DNA of 64,000 bases from the NCBI GenBank assembly GCA_036337295.1, contig JAYZEN010000003.1:124001-188000 (forward strand), written 5' to 3'. The translations under genes and the position numbers were made by a program. The notes below the pieces were generated by a model. It was not told the origin of the DNA and searched no databases. It worked only from the letters and a program-made list of their open reading frames with translations. Shown here in pieces: positions 61,001 to 64,000 of this stretch (within the stretch, counting starts at the first letter, position 1; the number at the start of each line of letters is the position of its first letter). This DNA is from Ketobacter sp036337295. GTDB lineage: Bacteria > Pseudomonadota > Gammaproteobacteria > Pseudomonadales > Ketobacteraceae.

Positions 61001-61417
61001 CGCCAGTTGGGGCTTGGCCGGTTCCTGCTGAGTCGACCCGGCCAGCTCCGCTTGCGCAGACCGTGGCAACAGCGACTGGAGGCAGGTTTCACGCTGGCTT
61101 TCCGGCACAAACTGCACCAGATTGTCCGCTAATTCCGGATTGGCGGGATCGCGTATGAACGCCAGTACCTGGCTGCTCCAGTCCACCAATTTCAACAACT
61201 GTTGTTTGTCGGTGAAGTCAGTGATGGACTGGCTCATCTCGGCACACACCAGATCCAGGCCTTTGATCTCCGCGATTTCCACGGCAAAGGCCAGGTTTTC
61301 GATTTGCTCGGCACAGGATTCACTGTGATCGCCGTCGTCCTCATAGGCCAGGGTGAATTCCTCCCGGGCGCCGCACAGGATTTCAGAGAAGGCTTCCTGT
61401 TGTTCCGCTGTCAGCAT
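58079..61417 (-). CDS. CheA-like Hpt/histidine-kinase/receiver hybrid (PilL/ChpA type)
   Basis: A 1112-residue signalling protein from ATG 61417 (MLTAEQQ). N-terminal residues about 1-300 hold two similar helical modules (segments with VLAFIRDPANPELADNLVQF and VLTYLSDPANDENCLALINHF). A true Hpt domain follows near 330-430 (LTHTIKGAANVTGL, phospho-His). Then come a linker, the dimerisation and ATPase domains (LRNAVDHGIED, DDDGAGI, GRGIGMDAV), a CheW-like domain (about 880-970) and a C-terminal receiver with the Asp in VILADMEMP and Lys in TKPF. Signal flow is receptor to kinase to internal and perhaps external receivers. The gene overlaps the two CheW-like genes and lies downstream of the receptor. 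Confidence 0.92.
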   Translation of the reverse strand: MLTAEQQEAFSEILCGAREEFTLAYEDDGDHSESCAEQIENLAFAVEIAEIKGLDLVCAEMSQSITDFTDKQQLLKLVDWSSQVLAFIRDPANPELADNLVQFVPESQRETCLQSLLPRSAQAELAGSTQQEPAKPQLALAAMQPEPQPEQQDLLLAELAPLRDKLGKIVDQIFGAACADALDVLKQRYCDTVVCLADTARILSLQGLEALCEVVISNAQQLSMSWIMQNRGPGYLVFQQWPGLVLTYLSDPANDENCLALINHFELKGWPIPVNEDGARALLESLLASGFIEDYFSPNKTAFTAKPEDMELAPVAELIPELFDAFLQDAPGQTAELSACIHGLNAGVQDLALVQQAQRLTHTIKGAANVTGLVAVANMAHVLEDIFEQLCKPNKAADADLLALLQASADCLEALVDYLQGKDDLPEDRLHLYQQLVAYLNQSQVPKASNDAHMEVAFAPEYAPANAPRAATPAASTTETPDDADATEAEDSSPGEDAPLQHHQVETVRVPVSVISSLFRLAEEITIALGSSQEQTQRILKQLDAVNQQDWRVQEQRFELENVVDVRSVARRQRRLGEQQGADFDSLEMDQYDEIYDVAHALIESVADARELNLGIGEEIKTLDALLLQQTRLNKELQRLVKNTRMIPVRSVVPRLQRCIRHAARVTGKIIEFDVQGVETEINEEILDKLIDPIMHLLRNAVDHGIEDGQHRVQQQKPAAGTVQLSFGQDGQNIRIHCDDDGAGIDEEKIRHKALQLGLIQDSDVLGSQQIRQLILKSGFSTKDSANQVSGRGIGMDAVYKRIRELGGQLHILPRASGGTRFEILVPLQLVASNALLVQIQQQWFAIPTRQLDQILAPGSAQPATLGETPALAYEDALYPCHHLGDLLGLRRPPETSPRPVLLTAIAAEPTALYVDALIANQELVIKSTGDYVRNVPGVAGVSILGDGRLVPVLDLPALLERIQTNPGWRPLELPEGTEEHTTDVGNRVLIVDDSLSVRKSLSQLVNDAGYQYDLARDGLEAWEKIQQHPPAVILADMEMPRMNGIELASRVRDNAATRHIPIMMITSRSMQKHRQAAEKAGVSQYFTKPFVEAELLDHIQRCVATGTQVAP

Positions 61418-61439
61418 AGACCTGGCTTCCACTGTCTGG

Positions 61440-63281
61440 TTACGCCGCCGAGGCAGGCCGTTCCGGTTCGGTGTGACCGGGTAACTTGAACACCTGTACC
61501 GACGTCAGCAATTCCGAGGCAAACTGCACCAGACTTTCGGTATCCGCCCACTGACGTTTGAGTTCTTCGTCGGTGGTGTGGGTGCTGCTTTCAATCTGCG
61601 AGGCAATCTGACGCAAGGCTTCGTTCAGTTTTACCTGCTTCAACGCGCGGTCAGAGATCTGCGCCACCGAGGCCACCAGCTCTGAGGTGGTGTCCTGAGT
61701 CACCCGCATCTGTTCACCGGCCTGCTCCGCCCGTTTGGAACCTTCCACCACTTCACTGATGGTACGGTTCATGGTGTTGATGGCGTCGCCGGTTTCCGAT
61801 TGAATGGTTTTTACCAGCGAACTGATCTGGGAGGTGGCGTTACGGGAGCTTTCCGCCAGACGTTGTACTTCGTCGGCCACCACCGCAAAACCGCGTCCGG
61901 CTTCACCGGCTGCCGCCGCATGCATACTGGCGTTCAAGGCCAATACATGGGTACGTTCGGCGATGCTGTTGATGATGTCCACGATACCGCTGATTTCCTG
62001 GGAACGTTCCCCCAGACGCTTGATGCGTTTTTCCGATTCGCTGATGGATTCGCGGATTTCGTTCATGCCGGTGACGGTGAGCTGTACCGCGCTGAAGGCC
62101 TGCTCAGTGGTGGTGGAGGCCTGCTTGGCCACGTTGTCACTGGTCTGGCACAGTTTGGCGATCATCAACATGGTTTTACTGGCCATCTCCAAACGCTCAG
62201 AGGCTTTTTCGATGATCACACGTTCATTGGCGGCCACTTCCGACACCCGCTCACTCTGTTGGCGCACGTTACGGGCACTGGATTCCACCCGGTTTGCCAC
62301 CTGGCGAATTTCCATCAGTACCCGTGCCGTTTCGGTGGCCACCAGGTTCATGGAGTCTGCAATGGGGCCGGTCACATCCTCACTCACCGGCACCGTTACC
62401 GTCAGATCCCGCTCACCCAGTTGCGAGGTGGCTTCCAGCAGGCGGATGATGGAATCGTTGAGGCGGTCATTCTCCTGCTCTTTTTCCACCAGTGCGGTTA
62501 CCCGGGCGTCCAGCATGGAATCCAGGGCCGTGGACAACTCCGCAATTTCATCGATACCATGCAACTCGGTACGGGCGCTGTAGTCGCCGTCATTTACCTG
62601 TTTTACCGTGTCCATTACCCGGTTGATGGGATCAACGATGGAGCGGCGGATGGTCCACCCCAGGAAGATGGCAAGGCCGATACCGGCAGCAAACAACACC
62701 AGAAGGCTGACGACGAAGATCACGTTACGGTTGGAGAACACGGCAAAATAGTTTTCCGCCTGCTGCCGCTGATCTGAAATCTGGGTTTGCAGTTTCTGCA
62801 GGAATGGCGCGGTCAGGTAATCCAGGTCATTGAGGATAAACAGTTCCAACTGACCCCGGGACTGCTGTTCACCCAAACTCAACATGGCATCGTAGGCGGC
62901 GTTCAGGTTGTCCAGCGCGCCCTGGTAATCCAGCAACACGGCGGCGCGCTCCTGTTCAGGCAGGTGCTGCAGATACGTTTGCCAATCCTGGTCGAACTGT
63001 TGTTTGGAGCGTGCGATGGCGGTGTTGGCTTCGGTCCAGATCATGGTGCCACGATAGACGTTGTTGGCCACGTCGATAAAGCGGCTGCGCACATCGTGGG
63101 CGATGTTGGTGAGCATTACCCCGCGATCCACCTGACCCTGCAAGGTGGAAACGGTGCCGGAGGCGGACTGGATGGCCACCAGGGCAGACACCCCGACGAT
63201 GGCGATGGTGGCCGCCATGGCCAGGATCATCACCAGCAGGCGGCGCCCGATATTCAGTGCACGAAATCGTTGCGTAAACAT
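61440..63281 (-). CDS. PilJ-like methyl-accepting chemoreceptor
   Basis: A 613-residue chemoreceptor. Membrane helices at about 16-36 and 183-205 bracket a periplasmic four-helix-bundle sensor (about 40-180). HAMP (about 205-265) and a signalling domain (about 290-590) follow. The hairpin tip carries INSIAERTHVLALNASMHAAAAGEAGRGFAVVADEVQRLAESSRNATSQISSLVKTIQ, the variant tip (THVLALNASMHAAAAG) seen in PilJ-type receptors rather than in flagellar MCPs. No CheB/CheR pentapeptide is at the C-terminus. It lies upstream of the CheA hybrid and directly downstream of the binding-protein gene, so it probably senses the ligand via that protein. Confidence 0.92.
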   Translation of the reverse strand: MFTQRFRALNIGRRLLVMILAMAATIAIVGVSALVAIQSASGTVSTLQGQVDRGVMLTNIAHDVRSRFIDVANNVYRGTMIWTEANTAIARSKQQFDQDWQTYLQHLPEQERAAVLLDYQGALDNLNAAYDAMLSLGEQQSRGQLELFILNDLDYLTAPFLQKLQTQISDQRQQAENYFAVFSNRNVIFVVSLLVLFAAGIGLAIFLGWTIRRSIVDPINRVMDTVKQVNDGDYSARTELHGIDEIAELSTALDSMLDARVTALVEKEQENDRLNDSIIRLLEATSQLGERDLTVTVPVSEDVTGPIADSMNLVATETARVLMEIRQVANRVESSARNVRQQSERVSEVAANERVIIEKASERLEMASKTMLMIAKLCQTSDNVAKQASTTTEQAFSAVQLTVTGMNEIRESISESEKRIKRLGERSQEISGIVDIINSIAERTHVLALNASMHAAAAGEAGRGFAVVADEVQRLAESSRNATSQISSLVKTIQSETGDAINTMNRTISEVVEGSKRAEQAGEQMRVTQDTTSELVASVAQISDRALKQVKLNEALRQIASQIESSTHTTDEELKRQWADTESLVQFASELLTSVQVFKLPGHTEPERPASAA

Positions 63282-63296
63282 AATGACTTCCTCAGA

Positions 63297-64000
63297 TTAT
63301 AACAATGACTTCCACAGAGCCGCGTCCATATCCACATAGGCGGCACCGTTGAAATACGTGGTGGACACCAGCGTGGAACCTTGATTACTACGGCGGAAGC
63401 TGAGATCGAGCCCACCGATATTGAAACTGTTGCCTTTCGCCGCCTTCACAAAATTCTGCCGGTTCAGCTCACCCTCCACATTGTTGAGAATGGCGATGAA
63501 CATCTTGCCGACGATGTAACCCTCCAGGCTGACATAACCAAAATCCGAGCCGAGGGCGGCTTTTGCTTCCTGAATAATGGGAAGCTTCTCATCCAGCGGC
63601 GGTACCACCTGAGTCATGATGAATCGATCCTGTACACCGAACTGGGTCAGAACGTTCTTGATGTTATCGGCACCGGTGAACGACACCGCACTCACCAGCC
63701 AGTCTTCACCTTTGTAGCGGGAATATCCCACGAAGCGCCCCACCGCATTGTACGTGCCCACCGAAATCACCAGTCGACACTGCACATTATTCTGTTGCTC
63801 CCAATGTTTGAGGGATTCGTAACCGTCACGGGAGGTGAGGGTATTACGCTGATAGACGCCCACCGGACCGATATTGTTGCGGGCGGGGTTGTCTCCGTCC
63901 AAGGCCAGAATCTGATCCAGTCGCTCAATGATCTGACGGGTTTTGGTACGCTTCTTCAGCGCCATCTTGATGCCTTCCACCCCGGCCATGCCGTAGGCGT
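63297..64000 (-). CDS. ABC-type periplasmic ligand-binding protein, partial
   Basis: The C-terminal part of a type I periplasmic binding protein of the Peripla_BP_6 (branched-chain amino acid or amide) group. Its frame is open to the right end of the window, so the start lies outside. Visible fold elements: an N-terminal piece AYGMAGVEGIKMALKKRT, then CRLVISVGTYNAVGRFVGYSRY, NIKNVLTQFGVQDRFIMTQVVPP, FGYVSLEGYIVGKMF and the C-terminal domain. The gene precedes the receptor by 15 bases. It may act as a chemotaxis co-receptor rather than in transport, since no permease or ATPase gene is present in the window. Confidence 0.85.
   Translation of the reverse strand, partial: AYGMAGVEGIKMALKKRTKTRQIIERLDQILALDGDNPARNNIGPVGVYQRNTLTSRDGYESLKHWEQQNNVQCRLVISVGTYNAVGRFVGYSRYKGEDWLVSAVSFTGADNIKNVLTQFGVQDRFIMTQVVPPLDEKLPIIQEAKAALGSDFGYVSLEGYIVGKMFIAILNNVEGELNRQNFVKAAKGNSFNIGGLDLSFRRSNQGSTLVSTTYFNGAAYVDMDAALWKSLL

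Overview
The window is a stretch of bacterial chromosome. Most of it is GC-rich and tightly packed, with several ATGA-type gene overlaps. The gene set (two diguanylate cyclases, an HD-GYP phosphodiesterase, a TRAP transporter, a PilJ-like receptor with a large CheA hybrid, DUF1254, MpaB-type and GST proteins, many lipoproteins) suggests a free-living, probably marine or hydrocarbon-associated gammaproteobacterium. Something near Alcanivorax, Ketobacter or Marinobacter is my inference from gene content; there is no rRNA marker here. I saw no tRNA, rRNA, CRISPR array or IS transposase.

Layout. At 0-6.8 kb lie two lipoproteins and a reverse-strand cluster of a CHASE2 Ser/Thr kinase, a PP2C phosphatase, an FHA protein and a hotdog-fold DUF4442 protein: a complete phospho-Ser/Thr relay. 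At 6.9-23.6 kb are a 7TMR-DISM diguanylate cyclase, hxlR-marC facing a carboxymuconolactone decarboxylase-family gene across a palindromic operator, DUF1254, a frameshifted DUF1287 gene, START, NYN-LOTUS, GST-ybaK, an MpaB-like oxygenase, NADAR and phytase-esterase-like genes. At 23.8-34.4 kb are an unusual dCache/SBP/HD-GYP protein, a second diguanylate cyclase, an NlpC/P60 lipoprotein, a tetR-yciI pair behind a promoter with two matching operators, an isocitrate-dehydrogenase-like protein with an internal duplication, and a patatin. At 34.4-44.5 kb are glycogen phosphorylase, a TRAP operon (DctQ-DctM-DctP), a PBP7-type peptidase, a hemerythrin protein and a pair of FMN split-barrel proteins.

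From about 44.5 kb, and most clearly from 45.5 to 57.28 kb, the DNA is visibly more AT-rich. It carries short orphan genes, a reversed ccdAB toxin-antitoxin pair, a murein-endopeptidase-like gene, a beta-propeller lipoprotein and a RloC/PrrC-like ATPase that is a good antiphage candidate. The left part contains a convincing 120-bp integron attC site (46134-46253) and an upstream GTTAGGC core (45719), which frame a one-gene cassette; no integrase gene is present. The right edge of this island lies inside the 3' end of a CheW-like gene, so the last residues of that protein appear to be encoded by island DNA.

From 57.2 kb to the end is a reverse-strand chemosensory operon: periplasmic ligand-binding protein (running off the window), PilJ-type chemoreceptor, CheA-like Hpt/kinase/receiver hybrid and two divergent CheW-like proteins.

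The most interesting items are the isocitrate-dehydrogenase relative with a duplicated domain and an NAD-type cofactor motif, the RloC-like gene beside an attC site, the periplasmic binding domain apparently nested in a Cache domain of the HD-GYP protein, and the double operator upstream of tetR.
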